A model generated the notes under the pieces. It was given only the letters and a program-made list of their open reading frames with translations, was not told the origin of the DNA and searched no databases. This document shows positions 1 to 11,972 of a stretch of 64,000 nucleotides of DNA, one piece after another. The translations under genes were made by a program, and so were the position numbers. The DNA comes from Neurospora crassa OR74A (lineage: Eukaryota > Ascomycota > Sordariomycetes > Sordariales > Sordariaceae): contig NC_026501.1 in NCBI RefSeq assembly GCF_000182925.2, forward strand, positions 7,729,917-7,793,916, in the 5' to 3' direction. Position 1 is the first letter of the stretch; each line of letters begins with the position of its first letter.

Positions 1-525
1 GGCGGCGAGCAATACCGCGATAAAGCCCGGGGTCCTCTAAACGAAGGCGGTCTTTTCATTGAACGACAAGGTTACCACCTGCCCTCCCCTCCTAGTTCCT
101 CCTTCTCCTCTTCCAATGCCTCGACCCCCTTCACAGGCCTCTCCTCATCAGGCGTAGCCTTCTACACCACCTCTTTCCTCCTCTCCATCCCTTCCTCGCA
201 GTATGATATTCCCCTCCGCTTGGTTTTTGACAACTCCACCTCTTTGGAGTCAGGACAGGAATACAGAGCCTGGCTCTATGTCAATGGTTTCCAGTACGGA
301 CGGTACGTAGGCCACATCGGTCCACAGAGTAGTTTCCCTGTTCCTGAGGGGATATTGAATTATCAAGGAGAGAATTGGGTGGGCTTGGCGGTTTGGGCTA
401 CGGGGAAGAAGGGCGCACAGGTGCCGGGGTTGAGGGTGGAGGCGGGGACGCCGGTGAGGACGGGGAGAAAGGAGGTGGAGGTTGTGAATGCGGGAGGGTG
501 GAAAAAGAGGACAGGTGCTTACTGA
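1..525 (+). CDS. beta-galactosidase (GH35), C-terminal end, partial
   Basis: The reading frame is open from the first base to the TGA at 523-525, so this is the 3' end of a gene that starts outside the window. The translation carries the C-terminal jelly-roll signature of fungal secreted GH35 beta-galactosidases (LacA type): a Phe-Tyr-Thr-Thr-Ser stretch, then VNGFQYGRYVGHIGPQ, then FPVPEGILNYQGENWVGLA near the end. These enzymes release terminal beta-galactose from plant or fungal polysaccharides, usually outside the cell. The catalytic TIM barrel and signal peptide are not in the window, so secretion and activity are inferred from the family. No intron is needed in this piece. The next gene starts 555 bp downstream on the same strand. 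Confidence 0.85.
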   Translation, partial: GGEQYRDKARGPLNEGGLFIERQGYHLPSPPSSSFSSSNASTPFTGLSSSGVAFYTTSFLLSIPSSQYDIPLRLVFDNSTSLESGQEYRAWLYVNGFQYGRYVGHIGPQSSFPVPEGILNYQGENWVGLAVWATGKKGAQVPGLRVEAGTPVRTGRKEVEVVNAGGWKKRTGAY

Positions 526-1079
526 GGTGGTGAGGTATCTGTTAAGGTTACGTGTGATGATTATTATCTATCGGCTTTTAGTATCCCATTTGGCGATGGG
601 CGAGGTGATTGGTCCTCGTTCTTGAGACGTAGATCGGTTAACGTATTTCAGTACAATGAATCTTGTGTATTGAGAAGCCAATGTGCTCTACATTCTCTAA
701 ACACATATCTACCGCAATCAATTCACTTTTCAACTTCTGTTGGGAGACAATCGCAGGTCAAGGTCTGTCCAAGTTCTCTTGTGAGTTTTGTCGTAGGTGT
801 CAGCAGTGAAACCCTAACCCTCCACAATGAACCATCCGCAACCACGTCGGGTTTCGGTGCATACGGGCCCCACCTGAGCTTTTGCACACTCCGGCCCCGT
901 CGTCACATCCATCATTCCGTCAATGCTTCTTTAACTTTGACATCGAATGCTTGTTGAACCGTGACGTTTCTGCCCACTTCGGATGTCGACCTAGCCTCCA
1001 ACTGTACGCGATAATTATCAAGATATCGAATAATATTCCAACCTTTGATCACCGGCTTGCGCAAGGCTTCTTCGGCAAA
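526..1079. other. intergenic region, beta-galactosidase to cox16
   Basis: Terminator of the beta-galactosidase and promoter plus leader of cox16. The only distinctive element I see is a telobox-like motif at 809-821. No supported gene. Confidence 0.5.
809..821 (+). promoter_or_regulatory. telobox-like motif AAACCCTAACCCT
   Basis: Thirteen bases match two units of the CCCTAA telomere repeat, about 260 bp upstream of the cox16 start. Such motifs occur in promoters of ribosomal and growth-related genes in many fungi. A regulatory role here is inference; the match itself is direct. Confidence 0.4.
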
Positions 1080-1507
1080 ATGACGTTCCAAAGCAAAAAG
1101 TTTCCCTCGACGGCGAACACCAACACCTTCGCCGCCAAATACCGTGCAATGATGAAGAAGCACCCCTTCCTTCTCTTTGGTCTTCCCTTCATGTCGGTTA
1201 TTGTTGCCGGCTCCTTCATCCTTACCCCTGCCGCCGCAATTCGCTACGAGAAGTACGACCGGAAGGTCCGACAGGTGTCGCGTGAAGAGGAGTTGGGTCT
1301 GGGTCAGAGGAAGCGCAGGGTGGACATTCGGGAGGAGTACTACGTAAGTCTCGACGATGAGCTTCTGATGGTCTAGGAGGGGCTTTTCTATATCTAAAAT
1401 TAACTTTGCTGACATCCGGGCTACAGAGACTGGCGGCGAAGGATCTCGACAACTGGGAACAAAAGCGTGTCGAACGCCTGAAGGGAGAGTCCGATGGTCT
1501 GCTTTGA
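1080..1507 (+). CDS. cox16: cytochrome c oxidase assembly protein Cox16
   Basis: Two exons, 1080-1343 and 1427-1507, separated by an 83-nt intron (GTAAGT donor, CTGAC branch site, CTACAG acceptor), give 114 residues. Cox16 is a small inner-mitochondrial-membrane protein needed to assemble cytochrome c oxidase. Visible features: a basic N-terminus, one membrane segment at about residues 29-52 (LLFGLPFMSVIVAGSFILTP), then the conserved IRYEKYDRKVRQVSREEELG region and, after the intron, a DLDNWEQKRV motif. Length and layout match fungal orthologues. The ATG has a good context (AAA before it). An in-frame extension upstream lacks family similarity and was not used. A CA microsatellite begins 17 nt after the stop. 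Confidence 0.92.
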
Positions 1508-1517
1508 AGACGTTTTG

Positions 1518-1523
<6 letters not shown>

Positions 1524-1559
<36 letters not shown>
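1524..1559. repeat. (CA)18 microsatellite
   Basis: Eighteen uninterrupted CA units in the presumed 3' UTR of cox16. Open frames of Cys-Val repeats on the minus strand come only from this repeat. Confidence 0.95.
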
Positions 1560-1560
<1 letters not shown>

Positions 1561-3884
1561 CAGACAATACCACAACAACCCTGGTTGCAACCCGAATGTC
1601 ATGTCGATTTAAGGCAATAAAAAGGCACTTTATGATCAGCAGGGAGAAGGAAAACGAACATCTTTGAAGTCCCGTACTCGGCAACGATCAAGGGCTATTC
1701 ATCCAATGGGCTGGAGCGTCCCCCAGGGGCCTGGGGCTCCGGCGATTGGCTCAAGTGCGATAAGGCGTCGAGGCTGAGCCGTTTATCGTTTGCGTCTTTG
1801 TGGAGGGAGAAAGATGACCGAGAGGCATGTTAGTTCTTATACGGGTTCGGCTTCCGACCCTCCTTGCGCACCAAGATGCCCTTTGGGGGAGTACAAAAGG
1901 TCTCAGCAGGAGAAGGCGGCGAACTGTCTTATGTTTTGGGCGCAACTCTCACTAAGGCCGAGGCAGCACACTCAGTCCTGTTTCCACGCCAATTTGGAGA
2001 GCAGGTACGCCAGGGCATTAAACGGCAGCACGGTCAAGGGAGGCTTGAGAGAGGTCATCAGGTTGACTACCGATAGCACGGATTTGTGGAACGGGAAATG
2101 TGACTAGTCGGTTGCCGTGACGGGTACCTGAACTAGCAGCGGATATTGCGCCGTTCTTGTCAGCCGCGTGACATGATGCCGGTGCACACACACACATTAG
2201 TACCTTACCCCGGTCGAGCCACCGACGACGGGTGACTCAGGAACCAAAATGGCTAATGCTGCTGGTGCACCTGCAGCAGATATCTGTGCAATTGGGCTTG
2301 GACATATGTCCAGAAGGGGGAGCAATGGGAGGGAGAACTCTCTCAGCTGGAGGGATAGAATCAAAATCTAGACCTACTACAACTCTTATTTGATGTTTGC
2401 TCAGCTGCCTTCATGGCGAATACCTAGGACAGACATTGCACTTCCAGAAAAGCCCCCTTGTGCGGCACAGTCATTGCATTGCTTCTTTGGAAAAAGAACG
2501 TCAGAATGTTGCCTTTCCGCTGCAAGATGGCAATCCTGCAAGAGGACATGACCGACTGGGAAATGCACAACATCACTTTCCTCATTGTCGCATTCGGTCT
2601 CGTTTCAGAAAGAAGATCTTCCCGGAAAGAGGTCCAAGAATAAAGCGAGACTTGACACATTGTCTGACGTGCGCGGGCCATACATACATCATCTTCTGCA
2701 TAGTCGTACACCACAATACTTGCCATATCGTCATAGGCGTGATGATCATCAATACTTGAAGCTGGGAACGGTCTTTATAAACTTGGTCGATTTGCCTGTA
2801 TTAAAAAGCAGAAAATGAAGGATACGGATTTGAGAAGCCTTATTGGTTGCCGATCCGGTGGCCGAGGCTTATCTTTGACGTATGTAACTTGACGCCTTTC
2901 GACCCGGTGCGTACACTACGCAGTACATACATTACAGACGACTTTGTGGACAACCACGAGCAGGACGAATATTTGGAACTGGAAGATACGGCAAATGAAC
3001 CGATGGAAAATCTGAGACGCTGTCTGACGACAAGAAATCCCCGAAGAGGTAAGTCTGTCCGTTATCATCAACGATGTCCGTTGCGCCCTGCGCCCCCTCG
3101 GCGTTCCGGCGTCCTGGAAGGCGTTGTCCCTTCTTAGCCGAGAAGCCGACACTACGGAGCCTTGTGGAACCTCTTTGCGCAGCACTCCGGGGTTAGCAGC
3201 TGAGAACGGACATTTGATTGAGTTGAAGCTGTAAGAGCATGTTAAAAAAGTCGATTGCCCATTTTTCTTCTTCTCCTATGATCGTAGAGGGTTTTGATAG
3301 GTAATACTGAACGCTTACGCAGAGGTCCCTTTCAAAGAGAGTCTGCACAGCGAACATTGTCTACGGCAGCCCGCCGCACAAAGCGAGACGCTTTTATGTG
3401 CTCGGTTTGTAAACAACGTGTCACAAAATCGATTCGCGGCACTGAAAGACTCTCTTCGAGGGAGCTTAGACATACACTGATTATTTTTTGCCCATCACCT
3501 CGGGCGATGCGCAAGGTGGTGTTGTTGACGACGGAGACAAAGCAAACCTCCAAGACACACAGCTGCAGTGAAACGAGGTTTACGCAGGTACGTGGACCCC
3601 GCCATTGGTGTACGGACTGGACATCCACATACAGTGGAGTGGAGGTGTTCTCTCCACACCTCAGCTATGACGACACCACATCTAGTATGTAGTGTAGTGT
3701 ATGCTATGTACACTATGTCGGTAGGAAATGTACCTACTCTGTTGGGAGTTCGAAATACCAATTACAATAGCTTTCGGAGATCAATACTTGGACACAAAGG
3801 TTTGCAAACGCAAAATAAAGCTCCATCCAGGTCCCCGACTGAAGATCCCTTCAGCTTAACAGACAAGAAACTCCAGTCGGGATC

Positions 3885-3928
3885 GAGGGGAGGGGAGAGG
3901 AGGGGAGGGGAGGGGAGGGACGGGGGGA
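3885..3928. repeat. GGGGA-type purine repeat
   Basis: Imperfect GGGGA units on the plus strand, about 44 bp. Simple sequence. Confidence 0.85.
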
Positions 3929-6900
3929 AGCGAGAACTGCAGTCTGCAAAGAAGTGAGCATCGCATCACACCGTCGCTTTTCGGAGAAAAAAAAAGAGGC
4001 CAAATCACAAATCACGACACTTTGCGATGTTCGCAGGGGATCACGATAAGCTTCGTCCAGTCTGGAATAGCTCGATCTGTGTGATTAGGTTTTTTTTGCA
4101 GCTTAACGCAATAAAGAGGTGATTTTCAGGCACGCGCACTCTACAGCACGCAACTTTTGTGTGTTGGAGAGCGAGAGATTGCAAGCTCGGTACGCTAGAG
4201 CCGTAGATGGGGTCAAGCTGAAATTTAGTAGCCAGTAGTGTATGGACTTGCTTGAGGTACATACGCATGCCTTGCCCTACTTTTATGGACCTCGCCAGAC
4301 TCGCCGTATGTAGTGTAGTAATCAGTAGTGTCGGAGTGTACATAAGAATGAGATTGGGGATCGTGAGAGGCAGGGGGGTTAAGCTGATGCCTGGTAAGCA
4401 AAGCTGACTCCGAATTGAGATCGATGCTACTGCATGTCTCCACGATTGCTGAACTTGCGTTCGGGTCCTGTGAGGGAAATCGTGCTAACCCGATCAAACA
4501 AGTGTTTAGCGAGAGGTGCCCGGTTACATATGCGGTGTCCTATGGTACGTCCTGCAAGACACTGAACCTGGGGAGGGAAAAAAAAAAAAATCATCTGGCC
4601 GGCGGAGGTTCTTGGCATTAGAAAACAACCCATGTTGACCATGTCTTCGGGATCGGGAAGTACAATAGGGGTGTTTGTTTATTCGATTTGCAACTTTTTT
4701 TTTCTTCTTTGCTTCTTTTTTCCTTTCCCGGCGATCACGACCAATCTCCTGTGTAACGTGCACATGGAATCCCCCGAACCCATGCACATTCGGCACGGCA
4801 TCTTGAGGGTTCGGCGACTTACAGTCCGAGATAGGAAATGGTGCGGACGACAAAAAGCCGATCAATAATCCTCACACAGCTTCAAAGAAGTTCTCCACGC
4901 AACGCTAAAACACACGCTAGGCACTCACAAGTGTGTGCATACCTTTCACAGTCATCAGGTTCATCAAAAGTCATCACACACAACGCCAGTGATCACAGTC
5001 CACCAATGTGGATGATGGCGTTGCAAACACCCACTCCAACAGCGCTGCTCGGAATTTCAGGAATCACAGCCTTGCAGGCTGTGTGTGCCTGAGTGTCTTG
5101 CCTGTCCTTGGCAAAAGGCTTGGCTTGGATCTTTCTAATTTGCTGTCAAACCAATCAGAAGGTGCAGCATGACCTTGCCAAACAGATTCGAGTTTTTCGT
5201 TCTCGCATGCTTTCCACGCTTTTTGCAATGCCATGCAGAGCCAAGCATTCCTGGTCCCCAACTGGGGTGCCGTAAATGCCTGCTGCTTGCCTGCTGCTTC
5301 GGTTACCGGATCGCCCTGCGGCGAACGAACACCTGGGAATTACATGCCGATGAGGCGATGCGTTCGGGCTTGGAGACTTGGCTGCCTGGCATCAAACGGT
5401 TGAAAACGAGCTGTGTTGTGGAGCTTTGGAGGATGATAGTTGCCACTCCCTGCCCGTGTAAGCCGGAGTTATGTTCTTTTGGACGTCTTGGGCCGTGCCT
5501 GTGTGGATATGAGCTGGTGGCATATTTGTCATGATGGGCTTATGATGAAGAGAGAAAGGCTTGGAAGGGAGCGAGCAGAGGGAACTGCGGAGGATGAAAA
5601 AAAAAATCTTTGCAGTCACCGATGGTTGTCAGGCCATGCCGAGCGCGAGATCCGACCTCGCCGATATACACAGTACGGAAGTTTGTAAAGTTGAGCCGAC
5701 CTAGCATGCCCGGTGCAGCAGTGCTTTCTTTCCTTTTGGAGGTCTCATGGTTCACCGAAGGGAAGAGCACAGACATGCACAGATATCACTCCCTCAGTGG
5801 CATCAGATGCGAACACTCTCGATTATCACAGACTGAGAGTCCCTTCCAGTAGCATTGCTCTCCAGATCATCGTTCTTCCTGGTAGTCCTGTCATCCGTCC
5901 ACTGAGCGGCCCGCAAGCGCTGCGGTTGATCTTTTGCGTCAGAAACGGTGAATTTTTGTTTTGAAACGAGCAGGGGGGCACAATTGCACTGATCAGGAGG
6001 CCCTATGACTGCATCGATGATGGCATTCGTGCAATGCCCGATCATGACGTACCCTGTCAACACATGCTGTTTTGTTTTGTTTTTTTCCTTTTTTTTCTCA
6101 CTTCCTGATAGGGAGCGTGGGAGTGGAAGGCTGCCAGCAAGGTATCCACAGAGTAACGTAGCACGGGGTTTACTGCTTGATTGGGACTTTTTGATAGGAA
6201 GAAACCATGGTGGTGACTTGTTGCGCACATGTCAACGCGGCACCCTTACACCACTTCAACCTGGAACGTTTGTTAGCGTGGTTCTTGCAGTTGAGGTCTG
6301 TAAATTAACACAGAAAAATAACAACACAAGCATTTTGAAATCAAGAAGATAGGAACGAATGTATGAAGCTTCAAAAAAAGCACTAGTTTATCCCGTCTTC
6401 CCGTATGTGATATCATAGAATTGTGGATGAATTTTGTAGGATGTGTGGTAAAGTCCGACGCTCACGAATACGTTCCAGGGCAAGACAGCTGAATGGAACC
6501 CACATGCGGAGATGCAAGGTACAGACAGCATTTTGTTTTGCCATGTCAGGGGGGCGTCGTGATCTACAGAGGCACGGTGGCACCCCTCACTCCCAAGGGA
6601 AATCCCAATACCCTGTTCCTAGTCAACCTGGCAAGGCAATCTGTCTAGTGTACACTACATCACACTACCTAGAGGCACGCTAGCTAGCAAAGCATTCACG
6701 AGGTTTGTTGCAAGCCAGATAAATCGACTGTGTATTCTGATAAACCAGCGGTGTGGAGTCATGTAAGCTGACAGCCAGGCTTAAGCTAAGCAACCAAGGC
6801 TGTGGTAGATAATTGGAGGTATAGCTGTAGGCGTGCACAATGGCGGCGGTTTTATGAATTCAAAGCTCCCGGTAGCTCTACTTCTAGTTGTTCCTCTTTT

Positions 6901-7406
6901 GGGCGTAATCTTCAACTCCTAGACTTTAACTTTTAAACCGACGCTTCGTGGTTCTACGTTCTCTTACGTTCTGTTCTCTAACTCTTCTACCATCTTCTTG
7001 GCGCATCGTAAGAAACATCATAGTGCACGCTAGAAACGCCAAGGTACTCATAGCACCCCATTGGTTAGACAGGCTCCACCCGATCTGTTTCTTTTTAACA
7101 TAGCGCACAGTTAATTTATCGGGCTCGGCTTTGCTGCGTCCACGTCTTCACTAGACCAAAGTTTCGGTGGATTCCCCCGCTTGCTGGCTTACACCACGCT
7201 GCCACCTAAATAAAGCTCCCTTGCCCCCCTCCTCCTTTCGATATTCTCCAACCGGCTCAGTAGCTGGGGTTAGCTCAGTCGCTTCACCACTACCGACATT
7301 GCAAATCACGAGGAAGTTGTCTCTCGCCATTTGTTCGAGTCCGCATCAGGCTATGCTCTGCATCCCTATAACCACCAGCCATCATCACCATACGCCAAAC
7401 CACAAG

Positions 7407-8093
7407 ATGCTCCGAAGTTTCCGGAGCCATAAATCCATGAGGTCCGGCCACTCGTTCAGCAGCAAGGTTGAACACGCCAGATACCCAAGCGATGCTTCAT
7501 CCATGGATTCCCGCTCCTCTACCACCAGCAGCAACGGGAGGATGGCCTTCGATCCCCTGAGATGCCATCCTCCCGACCTAACCGTCACTCATCGGCCATC
7601 TCTGAACATCAGTGAGGCTGGACCACGCCGGCCCTCGCGCAGTCTGCCCGAGCCACATCACGCTCAGCATCACTACACGACAACGCCACGTGTACATCAC
7701 CACTCTCACCAGCCTACCACGCCAACAACGGTCATTTACGACGGCTTCGACTTTGGCTTTCACCCCAACAAGTCAACACCAGGTACATCAGCTCCAGCAC
7801 ATGGTTCAGCAGGCGTGGCATCGCCTTCTTCTCCCACTCCAAGCACCGACAGCTTCAGCAGCAGCTTCAGCAGCGACTCGATGGATTCGAACTATTGTGT
7901 CGGCCTAACGGTGGCACCAAAGCCTCGTCAGGGTCCCCAAAAGGAAGTCTCGGCAGCCATGGCACGCCCACGAGGTCTGGATGCCGCTGACGATTTCATC
8001 AAGAGAGGCGGTTGGAAGAGGAGAGGCGTCATCTTTGAGTTGGAGGCGCCAATGGCTGATGAGGAAGAGTGCTTTGATCTTGATATGGATTGA
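7407..8093 (+). CDS. Ser/His/Pro-rich hypothetical protein
   Basis: Single-exon frame of 228 residues from the ATG at 7407. I do not recognise a domain. The start is chosen because it has a good context (CACAAG before ATG) and opens with a basic Ser-rich segment (MLRSFRSHKSMRSGHSFSSK); an in-frame ATG at 7353 is the alternative. The middle is low in complexity, with Ser, His, Thr and Pro runs and a TVIYDGFDFGFHP motif. The C-terminus looks more conserved: a DDFIKRGGWKRRGVIFELEAP segment, written here only as its key FIKRGGWKRRG core, followed by an acidic tail ending DLDMD. Composition suggests an intrinsically disordered, possibly nuclear or regulatory, protein. That is inference. The downstream region is CT-rich. 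Confidence 0.6.
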   Translation: MLRSFRSHKSMRSGHSFSSKVEHARYPSDASSMDSRSSTTSSNGRMAFDPLRCHPPDLTVTHRPSLNISEAGPRRPSRSLPEPHHAQHHYTTTPRVHHHSHQPTTPTTVIYDGFDFGFHPNKSTPGTSAPAHGSAGVASPSSPTPSTDSFSSSFSSDSMDSNYCVGLTVAPKPRQGPQKEVSAAMARPRGLDAADDFIKRGGWKRRGVIFELEAPMADEEECFDLDMD

Positions 8094-8468
8094 AGTTTTG
8101 GGATCTTGAGATCTCTCTCTCCCTATTCTCGCCCTCCATCCGTCTGTCTTCCAACCACTTTCCTCTCTCTTGTACCATGCTTGTGTTGTTCTTCACTTCA
8201 TACCTCACTTCTCATTCGATCCCTTTACATCTGATTAGGGACGGATTGTATTACCTACACACCACCCATTTGTCATTGTCACTTGATTCAGTACCATTTC
8301 TTATTCCCAACAACAAGCAACAACACTTGCGCCTGTAACACAAACTCACTCATTTCCTTTGTCACATCAAGCATCAATTTTGGAACCGGGTCCCAGGTCG
8401 GGTCCGGGGTTCGGTCGGTCACTGCATTATTGGGAACGGGGTTGGGGATCCATGGGTATGGCGCCTTG

Positions 8469-8575
8469 GTTTTTTTCTTTTCTTTTCTTTTTCCTTTTTT
8501 TCTTTTTTTCTTTTTTTTTTGTCTTCGTTTTTTTCTTTTTTCTGTTTGCTTTCATGTTTTTGTCTTCCCCTTGAT
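8469..8575. repeat. T/C-rich low-complexity tract
   Basis: About 107 bases, nearly all T with interspersed C. It produces Phe-rich or Lys/Glu-rich open frames on either strand that are not genes. Confidence 0.9.
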
Positions 8576-10420
8576 ACCGTTTTCTTCAAAAGTGTCTTAA
8601 CAACCCCATTCTGCATCGATCAAGGGGTAGCAAGCATTTCAGCCACGTATCTTCACAAGTTGGAAGTGGCATTGGCGTTGGGTTTAGGGATCTGTTTGCA
8701 AATATCTCTTCTTTCTCCATCCGCCGAGTTCTCTCCGGTACGCCGGTCAAGTTCTCGGAAGGGAAGGTCCGGAAATGGGAACCTGGAACTGGGAAATACC
8801 CACACAGGAATGGGTGGAATGGGAGTCCATATACATCATACATCGTATGATGAGGCATGGCATGGCGTAGTGATTAGGAATAAAGCAATCATTGTGTCGA
8901 CTACGTCTCAACATTAATTCTACGACCAGCTGTCCTTCATCGTGATATCATTCAAATGTTGTCTCACATGTTAATCTCGCCAACCCAACAGCTAATGAAA
9001 ATTGCAGAACCCTTGTCTGCAAGTCCGTGAGCAAATAGCCCGGTGGTAAGTTCCGGACGGAACACATTTCCTTTCATCTCGTTCTTGTCCAGCTCAGCTG
9101 TGGAAGCATAAAGGTAGCCCAGTCAAGAAGTCGAAGCTCGAACTATAACAGTCCATACAATCATAACAGAAGAGGTTGAGGAACGAACCATAAAACTGAA
9201 GTATAACATAGCTTTATGTGCGAGTGTCGCAAGGTTCCGCCTACTGAAAACCTGAAGAGGGGCCCCATGCCATTATGGCGCTGTGCTAAGATTATAGCTA
9301 GGGAATAAGGCTAGGTATTATTATTATTTAGGTGCGAGTTTCATTTCACATCCCAACCAGCATAAAACCATTTGATTATATAGATGCCTCTTACCCAATC
9401 CGTGACGACATGGCATAGCTAGAAAGCTTTTAAGTCCTATATACCAAGCTTCTTCACAAGTCATAAGTCTTTATATTTGTTCCATTGATGTAACCCATCC
9501 CAGAAATTCCACGCCGACTGGAACGAAACATCCGGTTTGTCACTACCCATCAACAAGGACGACGCTCCTGACCGAAAAGCAAGATTACTTGGAAGGTTGC
9601 CCGCCCTTCCAAGGAAAATTGCAGATGAAGTCTGAGAGGCGAGTGTGGTAGACGTTGGTAAGGTTACATTTAACGGGAACGAACCGACTCGATAGTCGGC
9701 AGATAATCAACTTGCGTGGTTGCATGTAGAGGTACGTATATCGAGATGGTCAAAAGCTTGGTAAAGGCGACAGGTGTGTCGTTGAAGCTGGTACGAGGTA
9801 ACATAACGTTATTACTTGGCGGCTGTTTACATTTACCTATCTCACCACAAATGTTCACAGCTTATGAGATGGCTACCGATCGATAAACACCGCACGAGCA
9901 TTACAAATCGAGGATTCAGGAAACAAAAAGTCACCTGTAGGGCAGCTTCTCTTCCGCCAATAATCCAAACATTCCTCCTACTATATACAACCATGGAGTA
10001 TCGGAGAATATCGAAGAGCAACAGTGAGCCTTGGAAGCATTGGACTTGGAGAGCAATAAGTGCCGAGGTCTATAATAGGTAGTGTTTCAGTGATGGGGAC
10101 CATCAACCGCAGCGAGGAATATTTACGGAGTGTGCCATCGAAGGTGGGAACAGGCCATCAGAATTACAATGGTGCCTTCGCTTCTGATTGCAGCCTTTGC
10201 GGGCTCTGAACTTGTTGACGGCGGTAGGGTACACATGCGCGCTTCGCGATTCATTAAGCAATCTTGAGGTCTCGAAGGTACCTAGGTACCAAGAGACTGG
10301 ATTGGATGTACACTGCAAAGAAAGCGAGATCACAGTTCGTCAATGCTGATAAACATAACATCACATCACATCACCCATTCCATTCCACCTCCCAAGTGTC
10401 ATCTCCAACCTCCTTATCAA

Positions 10421-10445
10421 CAAACAAACAAACAAACAAACAAAC
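10421..10445. repeat. (CAAA)n microsatellite
   Basis: Six tandem CAAA units in noncoding DNA. Confidence 0.9.
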
Positions 10446-11972
10446 CCTTTTCGAAACCTCAAAATGACAAAGATAAATGCAAAAGCCATCATTCTCAACA
10501 TTCTCAACTGTTCCTCCATCTAATGAAGGAATAAAAAAAAGCTAAGTCGCCCAGGTAGGCTTGTAGAACGAACGACAATGGCCCAGCTGCAGACCCTACG
10601 AAAATCGCCGCGCTAAGTTATTCATCAACGGTAACCATTGTGCCATGGAATGGAATCACAGGGCTTCCCGCTGTGGCAGAGAGGCTAGATAACATGTGGA
10701 AACCTTATATGGTGCCTGCCAATGGTGCCTGGGTCAGGTCAAGGTACACTAGTAGACTTGGAAGGTACGCGGGACGGCGGGCAGATGTCATCCGTCATCC
10801 GATGTCTGTTATTGGGGAACTAATCGAAGGGCATGCCAGGCAGACGGCAAGATCGGCGGCAGAAATGGTGGAAAGAACGATGGAAGGAACAATGGCAGGA
10901 ATTGTGGCAGGCGGAGTAGTAAGGTCAGGTCATACGCAGCTCGCAATGATGGATTTCAGTTGCCAATCCTTTGCAAACCTAGATCGATACATGTTGTTTA
11001 GAAAACAGTCTTCAACATTGGTGATACTTGCGTTACCACTAGAGAACCAGACATAAGCGAATCCTCTGGTGGAAATAGGATGTGGTCTGACTTGTTGATA
11101 TACGAGCAGAATTGAATTTCCTCAGGTGGCGATTGCGATGGCATAAATCAAATGAACCCCTAGTGTTGGAGTTCTTTACCTACCTGTCTACCTCAGAGAA
11201 ACTCCGGACGCATGGAAGATTGTCATCACTTATAATCCAGGACCTGAAGAAGAACCTATGAGGGCAGTATGGATATAAGTTATGATGGCTTCCCTGTTTG
11301 TTTATGGAGTCTTACGTGTTGGAAATCCACAGCGTTGTATAAACAAGATTCGTAAGGTAGGTTGATGGAATAGGAATCGCGAAACATAGTGCCATGATAC
11401 ATGGAACATGTGCCTGAGCACGATAAACCAGAGGAGGTGTCAGGTATGGTGCGCCATCCTCGGTATGGAGGAACCTCGAAATGACAAGCGAAAGGCAACT
11501 TCACGTAAAAGTCTCATCGGGAACATATGAACCATAGGAGGAGACACTCGTAGATGACGAGACGACGTCTGTCCTTATTACCAAAGCCTGGTGAGGACCA
11601 AGAAGCAATGGCATGGTCTTTTGATGTATCAGAGTTATTGACCCAAGGGTAGACTGCGAGTGTTGTCAGCTTCATTCAGACCCGGGTCGATGTGAACTCA
11701 CATACTACACAAAGAGAAGTTGCATTCACAACGACCAATGGGTTTCGAATAGAACCCGCTTCCGATCAAAGCGAAGTAAAGATCTCCAGTTGAGAGATAC
11801 TCCCTTGATGATCTACCATGTGAGCACATCAGAATGGGTAGTGTCTGCCTTACCAGCTGAACAGCCAACTTCACTCATCTTCCCCCACATTTCTGTGAGA
11901 CACCGTCACGCCGCTCGTTCGAACAGCCGACAACACTTACCTTCTTGAACGTTCACAAAAAAGAAGACCAAG

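Larger units (their letters stand above)
1508..7406. other. long gene-poor region
   Basis: Nearly 6 kb with only short overlapping open frames, no GC-rich third-position bias, no splice-linked exons and no family similarity that I recognise. It contains the CA repeat, a purine tract near 3885-3928, short A or T runs, and scattered TGTAGTGTAG-like stretches (about 3690 and 4305). It is not strongly AT-rich, so it does not look like heavily RIP-mutated DNA. The last few hundred bases are probably promoter and leader of the gene at 7407. Confidence 0.5.
8094..11972. other. gene-poor region
   Basis: About 3.9 kb. It begins with the pyrimidine-rich 3' region of the preceding gene (T/C tract 8469-8575). 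A (CAAA)n run lies at 10421-10445 and a 14-bp palindrome GGTACCTAGGTACC at about 10277-10290. A 138-codon open frame at 10640-11056 starts with GTG and shows no family similarity. I see no supported gene. Confidence 0.45.

Noticed and set aside
912-1684. Minus-strand open frames with Cys-Val runs
   Set aside because: They are produced by the CA microsatellite and overlap cox16.
7265-7360. tRNA-like box A (TAGCTCAGTCG) and box B (GTTCGAGTC)
   Set aside because: The D stem, T stem and acceptor stem do not pair, so it cannot fold as a tRNA.
8283-8616. Phe-rich and Lys/Glu-rich open frames
   Set aside because: They come from the T/C tract on either strand.
10650-10680. CAGGGCTTCCCG match to fungal 5S rRNA
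   Set aside because: Only a short match; the rest of 5S is not present on either side.
10640-11056. 138-codon plus-strand frame
   Set aside because: Starts with GTG, no homology, weak codon bias.
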